This document shows, piece by piece, positions 1 to 7,490 of a DNA stretch of 52,994 nucleotides. The stretch spans positions 1 to 52,994 of the forward strand of contig JAUNPS010000036.1 of the NCBI GenBank assembly GCA_030536575.1, written 5' to 3'. Numbering within the stretch: the stretch's first letter is position 1; every line of letters begins with the position of its first letter. Source of the DNA: Eubacteriales bacterium (GTDB lineage Bacteria > Bacillota > Clostridia > Lachnospirales > Lachnospiraceae). Below the pieces are notes generated by a model that saw only the letters and a list, made by a program, of their open reading frames with translations, ran no database searches and was not told where the DNA came from. The translations under genes and the position numbers were made by a program.

Positions 1-30
1 ACCGCATAATGTCTGTTATGCGGTTTTTTT
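1..30 (+). terminator. Rho-independent terminator of a gene left of the window
   Basis: ACCGCATA (1-8) pairs with TATGCGGT (17-24) around an 8-base loop, followed by a run of seven T on the plus strand. It would end a plus-strand transcript arriving from outside the window and overlaps the last codons of the convergent recombinase gene. Confidence 0.7.
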
Positions 31-876
31 CTCTATCTCCATCACAAGCCCCAGCTGTTCAATCTGGCGCTCCTGCTCTGCGCCGCTGACGCAGGTATAA
101 ATCCGGGTCGTATTGACATTCGAGTGGCCCAGCAGATCCGCCAGGCGGCTCAGATCCTTTTCCTTCTGATAAAACAGGCATGCAAACAGATGCCGAAGGT
201 TATGAGGAAAGACTTTCTTCCGTTCCACTCCTGCCGTCTCGCACAGCGCTTTCATTTCATGGAGAACATTGCTTCTGTCCATAGCTCTGCCGCTTTTGGT
301 CACAAAGATACTGCCGCTTTTCAGCCCCCTATCCTTGATATAACGCTTTAGCTCCCGGCACAAAGCGGCTGGCATAAGAACGGTTCTGGTTTTGCCCTTT
401 AAGCTGACCACCGACCGCCCTGCCCTGGCCGCCTCCACCGTAATAAAAGGCAGCTCGCTGACCCGGATTCCCGTAGCGCAAAGCGTCTGCATCAACAGAT
501 AGAGCCTGGTATTCCCGTTCTCTCTTGCCGCCGCCAGCAGTCGGAAGTATTCCTCCCTGCTAAGCTCCCGCTCTCCGGAACGAAACGCTTCCCTCTGAAT
601 TTTCAACGCTTTCACAACACACCCAAACCACCCCATCTCCCGAAAAAAGCGGTTGACCGCCGCCAGCATAGAATTGACACTGGCAGGCTTATAGTTCTTC
701 TTCAAATACTCTTTATACCGCATTGCCGTCTCCTTCGTCACCGGCTCGTCCCCCACAAAGGCGAAAAACGCCTCCACGTCCCGAATATATTTTTCAATCG
801 TCGCCTCACTCTTTTCATCTTCGATAAGCTTCTTATGAAATTCTTCAATCTTGCTTCTTGTTATTTTGTTTTCCAT
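16..876 (-). CDS. Tyrosine recombinase / phage-type integrase (286 aa)
   Basis: This is a site-specific tyrosine recombinase, a DNA strand-exchange enzyme of XerD/phage-integrase type. The N-terminal part (about 5-90) looks like the SAM-like core-binding domain. The catalytic domain shows Arg138 in TGIRVSEL, Lys near 160-162, the HNLRH box (His225, Arg228), His251 in LLGHSN and the nucleophile Tyr260, so all active-site residues are present. The start at 876 is chosen because AGGAGG lies just upstream; the frame stays open nine codons further but without a ribosome-binding site. It sits at the edge of an accessory stretch (toxin-antitoxin, recombinase remnant, methyltransferase), so it may have mobilised that stretch, which is inference. 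No excisionase or att site was recognised beside it. Confidence 0.93.
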   Translation of the reverse strand: MENKITRSKIEEFHKKLIEDEKSEATIEKYIRDVEAFFAFVGDEPVTKETAMRYKEYLKKNYKPASVNSMLAAVNRFFREMGWFGCVVKALKIQREAFRSGERELSREEYFRLLAAARENGNTRLYLLMQTLCATGIRVSELPFITVEAARAGRSVVSLKGKTRTVLMPAALCRELKRYIKDRGLKSGSIFVTKSGRAMDRSNVLHEMKALCETAGVERKKVFPHNLRHLFACLFYQKEKDLSRLADLLGHSNVNTTRIYTCVSGAEQERQIEQLGLVMEIEKKTA

Positions 877-1090
877 AGAGAACCTCCTGTTCTTGCTCCG
901 CATTTCCGGTCTTTAAAACCGCATACTGGTTTCCACTCTATTATAAATGCTGCAAGATGAGACTCTTTCTTTTTTACATTAGGAAGCAATTCTTTCCAGC
1001 ACTTTCAATATCGTCATGATGGTGTTTTTATGCTTCGTGCTCCTTAAAACCGGGAGCCTGTCAAACTCCATTTTGGGAGCGCACAAAAAA

Positions 1091-1136
1091 TGTTGTAAAA
1101 TCTGATGTTGAATTTTACAACAAATCAGGATATACT
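1091..1136 (+). promoter_or_regulatory. Promoter and palindromic operator of the toxin-antitoxin pair
   Basis: A perfect 11-base inverted repeat, TGTTGTAAAAT (1091-1101) and ATTTTACAACA (1112-1122), has its arms 21 bases apart, about two helical turns. The right arm overlaps a promoter with -35 TTGAAT (1108-1113), a 17-base spacer and -10 TATACT (1131-1136). This layout fits autorepression by a dimeric Phd/YefM-type antitoxin. The sites are seen directly; the regulation is inferred from the family. Confidence 0.75.
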
Positions 1137-1161
1137 AAAGACAGGAAAGGAGTGTGTGATT

Positions 1162-1422
1162 ATGCCGAATATTAAGCCTATCTCTGATTTGAGAAATTAC
1201 AGCGACGTCCTCCACGACGTATCTGTCGGCGCACCGGTTTTTCTGACAAAAAATGGGCGCGGGCGCTACGTAATCATGGACATACAGGACTATGAAAAAA
1301 CAAATGCGACCCTGAAACTCATGGGGGAGCTTACGAAAGGGAAAAAATCAGGAGAGGAAAAGGGATGGCTCTCGTCCTCAGATGTGAGAGCGCATTTCAA
1401 GGCGAAGGCGAATGAAGAATAA
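1162..1422 (+). CDS. Type II antitoxin, Phd/YefM family (86 aa)
   Basis: This is a small antitoxin that binds its operator through its N-terminal half and neutralises the toxin with its C-terminal tail. The sequence starts MPNIKPISDLRNYSD and continues with a 'PVFLTKNGRGRYVIMDIQDYE' type of stretch, the characteristic Phd/YefM fold region. The start at 1162 follows AAAGGAG at a good distance; an upstream in-frame ATG at 1105 lies inside the operator and has no ribosome-binding site. The end of the gene overlaps the toxin start by 11 bases, which suggests translational coupling. The upstream palindrome over the promoter supports autoregulation. Confidence 0.88.
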   Translation: MPNIKPISDLRNYSDVLHDVSVGAPVFLTKNGRGRYVIMDIQDYEKTNATLKLMGELTKGKKSGEEKGWLSSSDVRAHFKAKANEE

Positions 1423-1750
1423 CATCCACTATTCCCCGGAATCCCTGAACGACCTTGATGAAATCTGGGAGTATATTTTTTCCGAGCTGTGCAACCCGCA
1501 GGCCGCCGAAAACACGGTAAACAACATCATGGACGCTGTGGATAAGCTGGAAGATTTTTCAGAAATCGGCGCCCCGCTGTCCTCCGTGACCGGCATAGAA
1601 AGTGATTACCGTTTTCTCGTGAGCGGCAATTACATGGCGTTTTACCGTGTGATTGAGCGGGAGGTGTATATCGACCGCGTACTGTACGGCAGGCGGGATT
1701 ATCTCCGTATCCTGTTCCCGGATTTACCCCAGAGCGATATGGACAACTGA
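1412..1750 (+). CDS. Type II toxin, RelE/ParE family (112 aa)
   Basis: This is the toxin partner of the preceding antitoxin. Features of the RelE/ParE fold are visible: the N-terminal SPESLNDLDEIWEYI helix, the central 'NIMDAVDKLEDFSEIG' helix, and the C-terminal strands YRFLVSGNYMAFYRV and VYIDRVLYGRRDYLRIL. RelE-like members cut mRNA on ribosomes and ParE-like members poison gyrase. The 'YIDRVLYGRRDYLRIL' ending is common in the ParE-like branch, but the target cannot be decided from sequence. The 11-base overlap with the antitoxin gene is typical of these pairs. Confidence 0.88.
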   Translation: MKNNIHYSPESLNDLDEIWEYIFSELCNPQAAENTVNNIMDAVDKLEDFSEIGAPLSSVTGIESDYRFLVSGNYMAFYRVIEREVYIDRVLYGRRDYLRILFPDLPQSDMDN

Positions 1751-1888
1751 ACACCCACCCGTCAATCATCGAGCAGGAAGTCTTTGTCAAGATGCAGCAG
1801 ATCCGTCAGCAGCATCACCGCTGAACGCTTTTCCCTTATGAGCAAGACCTATGAGGACAAACAGGCACAGCTCAAAGGGAACATAAAA
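1750..1888 (+). pseudogene. Decayed C-terminal fragment of a large serine recombinase
   Basis: Translating 1750-1821 gives a stretch containing HPSIIEQEVFVKMQQIRQQHH, then a stop. A different frame from about 1831 gives FSLMSKTYEDKQAQLKGNI. Both resemble consecutive pieces of large serine recombinases of clostridial transposons: the 'H-P-x-I-I-x-x-E-x-F' segment and the later 'xSxxYExEQAxLK' coiled-coil segment. The intervening part is deleted and the frame is broken, so this is a remnant. The match is from memory of the family, so confidence is moderate. Confidence 0.45.
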
Positions 1889-2125
1889 ATACATTGCCAT
1901 AACCCCAACAAAGCGCCGCAAAATACGGCGCTAGACGGGTGCTCCTAAGAAAGCAATTCACCCAAAATGACACTTATGGCATCTGTCAAACGGAATCGGC
2001 TAACGAAAAAACGAGCGATACTTGGTACTTCAGGGGATTAAACCTTGTAATTCTGAATGAAACATTGAAAAAAATCACATTTTCGTGATATGATATATAT
2101 TAAGAAATCTGACCGGAGGTACAAT
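1889..2125. other. Intergenic stretch with a 7-bp stem hairpin
   Basis: No gene is seen here. AGCGCCG (1912-1918) and CGGCGCT (1926-1932) form a hairpin with loop CAAAATA. The 23-base block 1910-1932 recurs with one mismatch at 3633-3655, on the far side of the methyltransferase module. Base composition falls towards AT-rich from about 2040. AT-rich -10-like sequences lie before 2110, but no convincing promoter pair was assigned. Confidence 0.5.
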
Positions 2126-2218
2126 ATGGCAGTTTACTATGATAAATTGTGCTGTGCCATGGAATGTAGCATTGATGATATTTTGGAATTTCAGGAGAAT
2201 GTGCATGATAACCGTTAA
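2126..2218 (+). pseudogene. Internally deleted XRE-family regulator (30 codons left)
   Basis: An ORF with a good GGAGG site encodes a 30-residue peptide that starts MAVYYDKL and continues directly with CCAMECSIDDILEF. Short clostridial XRE-type regulators commonly start like the first part and end like the second, with about 40 residues of helix-turn-helix between them. The peptide therefore looks like an in-frame internal deletion joining the two ends and removing the DNA-binding helices. It overlaps the methyltransferase start by 14 bases, so its translation may still couple to that gene. A regulator next to a methyltransferase would originally have been a controller protein, which is inference. 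Confidence 0.6.
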
Positions 2219-3284
2219 TGATTATATAAATACCCCGACATTGACAGAACCGTGTTTTGTTCAAGGGGATTCTTTGAGAGTACTTTCTCAATTGCCAGAT
2301 GGTTGTATTGATTGCGTGGTAACGAGTCCGCCCTATTATATGAAACGTCAGTACTTGGGTGGTGGTATAGGCTTAGAGCCAACATATACAAAGTACATCG
2401 ACAATCTACTTGCTATTGTGCAGGAAATTTATCGTGTTCTTAAACCTACAGGCTCATTCTGGCTGAATATTGGAGATAGCTATCAGAATAAGCAGTTATT
2501 AAACATTCCTTACCGTGTAGCCATAAAAATGCAGGATGATCAAAAATGGATTCTTCGAAATACTGTTGTTTGGGATAAAATGAAAGGCGCTATGTCGCAA
2601 TCCAAAGATAGCTTGGGATGTGAATATGAGCCTATGTTTCACTTTGTAAAGAAGAAATCCGGTTATTATTACAATTCTGATGCTGTGAGAAGAAAACCTC
2701 GAAGTGCACGTGTTGAGAATGGTGCTGTAGTTAGCGCAACAGGTGTAAGTGGTGTTCGGTACAGACGTAAAATTGAGCTAAGCACAGAACTTACAGAAGA
2801 ACAACGCCAAAATGCATATAAAGCGTTAGACGATGTGCTTGAGAAAATTAAAAAAGGTGAGCTTGCTGACTTTAGAATGGTCATCAAAGGAGCTAATCAG
2901 CGTGTAACTAATGGAGATACAGCGAATTTGAGTGGGCGAGCCAAAGAGCTTCAAGAAAAAGGATTCTATTTCTTATTCTATAATCCAGACGGCAGCATGA
3001 TCTCGGATGTATGGCAAATAATTCCCGAAGATACACAAGGAAGAAAGCTGCATTTTGCACCGTTCCCTGAAGATCTGGTGAAGACACCTATCGTTTTAAC
3101 TTGTCCCCCAACGGGTATCGTTTTAGATCCGTTTGTGGGAACGGGCACAACTAGCTATGTAGCAGCCCAACTTAACCGAAAATCCATAGGCATTGATATG
3201 TCAAAAGAATATCTTGAACTTGCAGAAAGCAGATGTTCAGAATTCGGTTGCCTTAATAATGGAGAACTGGAGAAAGTATTATGA
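2205..3284 (+). CDS. DNA methyltransferase, beta-class N4-cytosine/N6-adenine type (359 aa)
   Basis: This is a site-specific DNA methyltransferase using S-adenosylmethionine. Catalytic motif IV is TSPPYY (residues 40-45). The AdoMet-binding motif I, DPFVGTGTT, lies near the C terminus (308-316). That order (IV before I) defines the beta class, and an SPPY motif is more often seen in N4-cytosine enzymes. The ATG at 2205 is chosen because AGGAG is seven bases upstream; an ATG two codons earlier is too close. The gene is markedly more AT-rich than the sulfatase and transport genes to its right, which suggests transfer. The neighbouring endonuclease and regulator are broken, so it is probably an orphan methyltransferase. 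Confidence 0.9.
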   Translation: MITVNDYINTPTLTEPCFVQGDSLRVLSQLPDGCIDCVVTSPPYYMKRQYLGGGIGLEPTYTKYIDNLLAIVQEIYRVLKPTGSFWLNIGDSYQNKQLLNIPYRVAIKMQDDQKWILRNTVVWDKMKGAMSQSKDSLGCEYEPMFHFVKKKSGYYYNSDAVRRKPRSARVENGAVVSATGVSGVRYRRKIELSTELTEEQRQNAYKALDDVLEKIKKGELADFRMVIKGANQRVTNGDTANLSGRAKELQEKGFYFLFYNPDGSMISDVWQIIPEDTQGRKLHFAPFPEDLVKTPIVLTCPPTGIVLDPFVGTGTTSYVAAQLNRKSIGIDMSKEYLELAESRCSEFGCLNNGELEKVL

Positions 3285-3605
3285 GTAAAATAAGTGAGTT
3301 TTTTGGACTGAATTGTAATGATAATTCAGAAGCCGCTATATGAGCACATGAAAAGCGATTTTAACTTTGATGGGATCGAAGGTGTCAGACTTGGAGACCC
3401 GGTTCACATCCATTCATACAATTTTGAGGAAAAAGAACATCAGCTTAATTTGTCGCTTCATACACGAGTCAGTACTGATTCTGAGGGTATTGCAAATTGT
3501 CTTGGACTAAATGCAGAAAGCAAGGTTGAATTACAAGATTTAATTCACATTCTTGAACCGAAACTAATTGAAGCGAACAGATTGAAAATCGGAATTTCCG
3601 GATAA
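3281..3605 (+). pseudogene. Broken gene downstream of the methyltransferase, probably the cognate endonuclease
   Basis: An ATG at 3281 overlaps the methyltransferase stop (ATGA) and gives MSKISEFFGLNCNDNSEAAI before a stop. In another frame, a 95-codon stretch from 3318 reads to 3605 and carries RLGDPVHIHSY and RVSTDSEGIANCLGLNAES. The first piece looks like a protein N terminus and the second like the C terminus of a larger protein. The simplest reading is one gene with an internal deletion and frameshift. Position suggests the restriction endonuclease of the system, and a NotI-like family is a guess only. The second piece could still be made as a short protein, but no ribosome-binding site is seen before 3318. 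Confidence 0.5.
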
Positions 3606-3630
3606 GTTAGCAAAGTCTGAAAAGAGTAGC

Positions 3631-3659
3631 GGAAAGCGCCGCAAAACACGGCGCTTTCC
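3631..3659. terminator. Bidirectional hairpin between convergent genes
   Basis: GGAAAGCGCCG (3631-3641) pairs perfectly with CGGCGCTTTCC (3649-3659) around CAAAACA. It lies between the plus-strand endonuclease remnant and the minus-strand sulfatase gene, where a shared terminator is expected, but neither side has a long T run. Its core repeats the hairpin at 1912-1932. Confidence 0.55.
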
Positions 3660-3665
3660 ATCCCC

Positions 3666-5165
3666 TTACAGTTCATTATAAATCCGAATCTTCCCTTCCT
3701 CCTCCTCATCCATCCACCGAATCGTCTCCCAAATCCTCTGCCCATTATTCGACTGCGGAGCCCCCTCGGTACTCCGCCCATTCTCAATATACCCTTTCAG
3801 AATATCCTTCAATTCAGCCGCCAACTCCAGATGCTCCTCAATCACATTCTTCCGCTCCCCAATATCCACCGACAAATCATAAAGCTGAAATCTCGGCGCA
3901 TCCTTCGCCTCCTTCCCCGGTACAGGCTCCGACCACCCGCCAGACCCCGGACAAAGCTCCAGTTTATAATGCCCCCTCCGAATCGATAGCGAACCATCAA
4001 TACTCTGATGGACAATATCCCTGCGCACCTCATCCCCCTCCGGATCTTTCCACAGCGCCAGATTACTCACGCTGTCCTCTCCGCAGGAATCCGGCAGCTT
4101 CACCTCCAAAATCTCCGCCATCGTCGACATAAAATCCGACAGGCACACAATTTTTTCGCAGCTTTCCTTTCCCCGTATCGTCTCCGGCCACTGAACAATC
4201 AACGGAATCCGATGGCCTCCCTCATAAATATCCGCCTTCGTTCCTCGGAACACATAACTGGGATTATGGCCTTTCTCCCGCAGCTCCTCATAGTCCGCCA
4301 TAGGCGAACACCCGTTATCCGACGTATAAATCAGGATCGTGTTTTCATAAATCCCCGCTTCCTTTAGTTTCTCCACAACTCTTCCGACCACATCATCGCA
4401 ATGCAGGACAAAATCCCCATATTCATTCGTCCCCGATTTCCCCTGGAAACGCTCCCCCGGAAGAATCGGCGTATGCGGCGCCGGCATCGGAAAATAAAGG
4501 AAAAACGGCTCTTTCCCATACTCGTCGATCTTTTCCAGAACCTTATCCGTCAGCTCATCCAGCACCTGCTCATGATGGAAATTCGGCCCCGTGGGCCCCT
4601 TCCTCCAAAACTTTTTCCCGCCCGAAGCGCTCTCATGATCCGGAAGCTCCGTAAAATGATCATTTTCAATGTAAAGATACGGCGGCATATCCAGCGAACC
4701 GCTGATTCCGTAAAAATATTCAAACCCATAGCTGACCGGAGAAGCTTCAATCGGCCCCGCGTAATCCACCCCCGTGCAGGCATCGAAATCCGGCTTTTCC
4801 CAGAATTCCGGCGTTTTGGTAAAATCCATCCCAAGATGCCATTTCCCGATGATGGCCGTATGGTAGCCCTGCTCCTGGAAAAGGTTTGCCACGGTCTTCC
4901 TCCCTTTCTCGATCAACGGCTCCGAATACCCTCCCACCACATAAGACTTCAGCCTGGAACGCCAGTTATAACGCCCGGTGAGAATGCTGTATCTGGACGG
5001 CGTACAAACTGCCGAGGAGGAATGCGCATCGGTAAACTTCATCCCATGCTCACACATTGCGTCCAAATTCGGCGTCCGGAAAGGACACCTCTCATTAAAA
5101 GCACTGATATCGCCATAGCCCATATCATCCGCCAGAATATAAATCACATTCGGTCTTGTCTTCAT
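3666..5165 (-). CDS. Sulfatase, formylglycine-dependent, type S1 (499 aa)
   Basis: This enzyme hydrolyses sulfate esters, probably on a sugar. The N terminus enters the catalytic fold directly (NVIYILADDMGYGD, metal-binding Asp13 and Asp14). The signature CTPSR (54-58) gives Cys54 as the residue to be oxidised to formylglycine, followed by LTGRYNWRS. The length is usual for the family. No signal peptide is present, so the protein is probably cytoplasmic. Start 5165 follows AAGGAG six bases upstream; an ATG six codons earlier has no such site. It is the last gene of the run permease-permease-binding protein-sulfatase. The cognate maturase is plausibly the radical-SAM gene at 11307. The exact sulfated substrate cannot be read from sequence. 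Confidence 0.93.
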   Translation of the reverse strand: MKTRPNVIYILADDMGYGDISAFNERCPFRTPNLDAMCEHGMKFTDAHSSSAVCTPSRYSILTGRYNWRSRLKSYVVGGYSEPLIEKGRKTVANLFQEQGYHTAIIGKWHLGMDFTKTPEFWEKPDFDACTGVDYAGPIEASPVSYGFEYFYGISGSLDMPPYLYIENDHFTELPDHESASGGKKFWRKGPTGPNFHHEQVLDELTDKVLEKIDEYGKEPFFLYFPMPAPHTPILPGERFQGKSGTNEYGDFVLHCDDVVGRVVEKLKEAGIYENTILIYTSDNGCSPMADYEELREKGHNPSYVFRGTKADIYEGGHRIPLIVQWPETIRGKESCEKIVCLSDFMSTMAEILEVKLPDSCGEDSVSNLALWKDPEGDEVRRDIVHQSIDGSLSIRRGHYKLELCPGSGGWSEPVPGKEAKDAPRFQLYDLSVDIGERKNVIEEHLELAAELKDILKGYIENGRSTEGAPQSNNGQRIWETIRWMDEEEEGKIRIYNEL

Positions 5166-5187
5166 CTTCCGCTCCTTCTGCATTTTA

Positions 5188-5213
5188 AAGGAGAGACCTT
5201 GCGGCCCCTCCTT
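5188..5213 (-). terminator. Hairpin between binding-protein and sulfatase genes
   Basis: AAGGAG (5188-5193) pairs with CTCCTT (5208-5213), extended inward by GACC/GGCC with a wobble pair around a short loop. It lies in the 59-base gap between the binding-protein stop and the sulfatase start. It may partly terminate transcription or protect the upstream mRNA, giving more binding protein than sulfatase. There is only a short T stretch after it. Confidence 0.4.
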
Positions 5214-5224
5214 ATCTGCTTTTT

Positions 5225-6616
5225 TTATAAACCGTAATTGTTCTCCGCGCTCCAGCCGTTTTCTGTTTTGATCTCTTCCAGAACTTCTTCATAAGAATCG
5301 TTCATCGTTTCTGCAAATTCTTCCACGGTGATTGCATCGGACAGATATTCCTGGCCGGCTCTCTGGAAATAATTCCGAAGTTTTTCGTTAATTCCGGTGA
5401 ACCATGCCATCCGAAGCGGCTCCTCGGTGATCGTAAAGCCCGCCAGTTTTTCCGGAAGGTCTACCGTAGTCGCCAGAGGAATCCGGCAAAGCTCTTCTGC
5501 CAGGCGAGCCTGGATTTCCGGCGAAGACATATACTGTACAAAGTCAAGGGCTGCCGCATATTTTTCCGGATCTTCTTCCAGCGCTTTGTTCATTCCGAAA
5601 ATGATATCCGGCTGGCCGCCTAAGATAACCGATTTTCCAAGAACTCCTTCGTAGGTCTCTTCCGTGATAACCGGAACCGGCATAACGCCGTATTCAAAGC
5701 TGTCGCCGACGATGGCTTCGATGGATTCCAGTTTCGTACTCATTGCCTGTACCATCGCGACTTCGCCTCTTGCGAACATCTCCACAGCGGTGTTCTGATC
5801 CAAACCATTGTAGTCAGAAGTCCAATACTGCGAAAAGTCTTTCATCAGTTCGAAACTTGCCATCATCGATTCATCCGTAAAATCAATGTTTCCTTCGTCC
5901 ATACCTTTGCAAATTTCAGCGAGTTCCACATATCCATTACCGGATACATCCAGAACTTCCACAATCCCAGGATTCATCTGGCTGCAAATGGAGTTATTAA
6001 ACCACAGCCAGGAAAGGTCGGCAGTCGTGGCGTTCGGGAATGCGAAGGGAATATTCCCAGCATCCTTTAACAACTGGCATACTTCCATAAATTCCACCCA
6101 GGTAGTCGGCACCTCCGCCCCTACGGCGTCCAGCATGCTCTTATTATAGAAAATACGCACAACGGCGGTTGCTGTGGGATACCCAGGAACATCATCCGCA
6201 CTGATATACATTCTCTCGCAGATATAATCCGGAAGCGTATCTTTCCAGGCCTGGCCGGGATCGTAAGCGCTTTCTTCCTCGTAAATATCTTTGAAATTTA
6301 CAAGATAACCGCTCTGATAATCCTGGGACATATCATAGATAATCCCCGTATAAACATCCGGTCCCTGTCCTGCTGCAAACTGCGTCATCAGCCACGTCCG
6401 ATAGTCTGAGGACGGTTCAAACTGAATTTCCGTTCCTGTCAATTCGGTGTACTCGGCAAGGATTTCATTCATCACCCGGTTGGACGTTTCGTTTGTATCC
6501 AAATCCTGCGCAAAAACCAGCTTTATCCCTTCGTCTGCCTTGACTTCCGTCCCAGCAAACATGGCCGCCGCCATTGCCATACACAATCCCGCTCCTACAA
6601 AATTTCTCTTCTTCAT
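5225..6616 (-). CDS. Sugar ABC transporter substrate-binding protein, family 1 (463 aa)
   Basis: This is the extracellular solute-binding component of a carbohydrate ABC importer. It has a signal peptide (MKKRNFVGAGLCMAMAAAMF..) with a likely cleavage after VKA. The body is typical of family 1 proteins: YTELTGTEIQFE, AAGQGPDVYTG and the RGEVAMVQAMS-like segment. Cys12 is within the signal peptide but is preceded by Leu, so it is not a lipobox; the mature protein would lack a lipid anchor, which is unusual in a Gram-positive. The start has GGAGA upstream. It follows the two permease genes and precedes the sulfatase, so the ligand is probably a sulfated or sulfate-bearing saccharide (inference). 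Confidence 0.92.
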   Translation of the reverse strand: MKKRNFVGAGLCMAMAAAMFAGTEVKADEGIKLVFAQDLDTNETSNRVMNEILAEYTELTGTEIQFEPSSDYRTWLMTQFAAGQGPDVYTGIIYDMSQDYQSGYLVNFKDIYEEESAYDPGQAWKDTLPDYICERMYISADDVPGYPTATAVVRIFYNKSMLDAVGAEVPTTWVEFMEVCQLLKDAGNIPFAFPNATTADLSWLWFNNSICSQMNPGIVEVLDVSGNGYVELAEICKGMDEGNIDFTDESMMASFELMKDFSQYWTSDYNGLDQNTAVEMFARGEVAMVQAMSTKLESIEAIVGDSFEYGVMPVPVITEETYEGVLGKSVILGGQPDIIFGMNKALEEDPEKYAAALDFVQYMSSPEIQARLAEELCRIPLATTVDLPEKLAGFTITEEPLRMAWFTGINEKLRNYFQRAGQEYLSDAITVEEFAETMNDSYEEVLEEIKTENGWSAENNYGL

Positions 6617-6660
6617 GTTTCTGTCTCCTTTTCTTATTAAAATTTTTAAGGTTCGTTCTG

Positions 6661-7476
6661 TCAGCCTTTTACGGCTCCCTGCGTCAGGCCTGCCACAAAC
6701 GACTTGCTGGCGCAGCTAAATAAAATGATCAGCGGAATGGACGCCGTCACATAACCGGCAAACATCACTCCGTTCCCCTCCACCGCAGAGCGCACCAGCC
6801 CTGTCAGCGCTACCGCAATCTGCTGGGTATTTTCTCCTGTCGTGGACACCAACGGCCAGAGATAATTATTCCAGGCCGACAATCCGGTCATAATCGTAAC
6901 CGTAGAAAGCGTCGGTTTCGAAAGCGGGACGACAATCTTCATCAAAATGGTCAGATCTCCCGCGCCCTCCATGTCCGCCGCCTCGAAAAGGCTCTTGCTC
7001 AGTCCCTCCATGGAGGTTCTCAAAAGAAACGCGGCGGTTGCAGAACTGGCTGCCGCCGGCGGGAAGATCAGTCCCGCAAAAGTATTATACATATTCAGGC
7101 GAGTGATGTGAATGAACTGCGGAATCAAAAGTACGAAACCCGGTATCATCAGAAGTGCCATAATCGCCATATACAAAAATGTAGATCCTGCAAACCGGAA
7201 ACGGACAAAGGCGTAAGCCGCCAGCGTTCCCACCACCAATACGATCACGATCACGAAAAACGTTACAATCAGCGTATTAAGCATTGGATGGATCACCTGC
7301 ATTGCCGCTTTCGCATAGTTTGTAAAATGCCATTCCTGCGGCAGCGTAAACGGAGATTTTACAATTTCCTGACTCCATTTAAAAGAATTACTCAGAAGCA
7401 GGTAAAACGGTACTAAGGTCAAAAACAAAAGGAATCCCAGTAAAACCCGTCCAAGAACCGACATTACTTTTTTCAT
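6661..7476 (-). CDS. Sugar ABC transporter permease, MalG-type (271 aa)
   Basis: This is the second integral-membrane subunit of the carbohydrate importer. It has six hydrophobic segments, the first at about 7-30. The cytoplasmic EAA loop that contacts the ATPase reads EAADMEGAGDLTILMKIVVPLSKP. It ends with AGLTQGAVKG, a common MalG-family C terminus. The gene lies 14 bases after the MalF-type gene and 44 bases before the binding-protein gene, so all are in one operon. No ATPase gene is in the cluster. Confidence 0.93.
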   Translation of the reverse strand: MKKVMSVLGRVLLGFLLFLTLVPFYLLLSNSFKWSQEIVKSPFTLPQEWHFTNYAKAAMQVIHPMLNTLIVTFFVIVIVLVVGTLAAYAFVRFRFAGSTFLYMAIMALLMIPGFVLLIPQFIHITRLNMYNTFAGLIFPPAAASSATAAFLLRTSMEGLSKSLFEAADMEGAGDLTILMKIVVPLSKPTLSTVTIMTGLSAWNNYLWPLVSTTGENTQQIAVALTGLVRSAVEGNGVMFAGYVTASIPLIILFSCASKSFVAGLTQGAVKG

Positions 7477-7490
7477 CGCCTTTTCCCTCC

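Noticed and set aside
960-1085. Minus-strand stretch reading ...STKHKNTIMTILKVLERIAS before a stop, resembling the tail of an XRE/HigA antitoxin.
   Set aside because: Too short, with no upstream frame or ribosome-binding site, and the similarity is weak.
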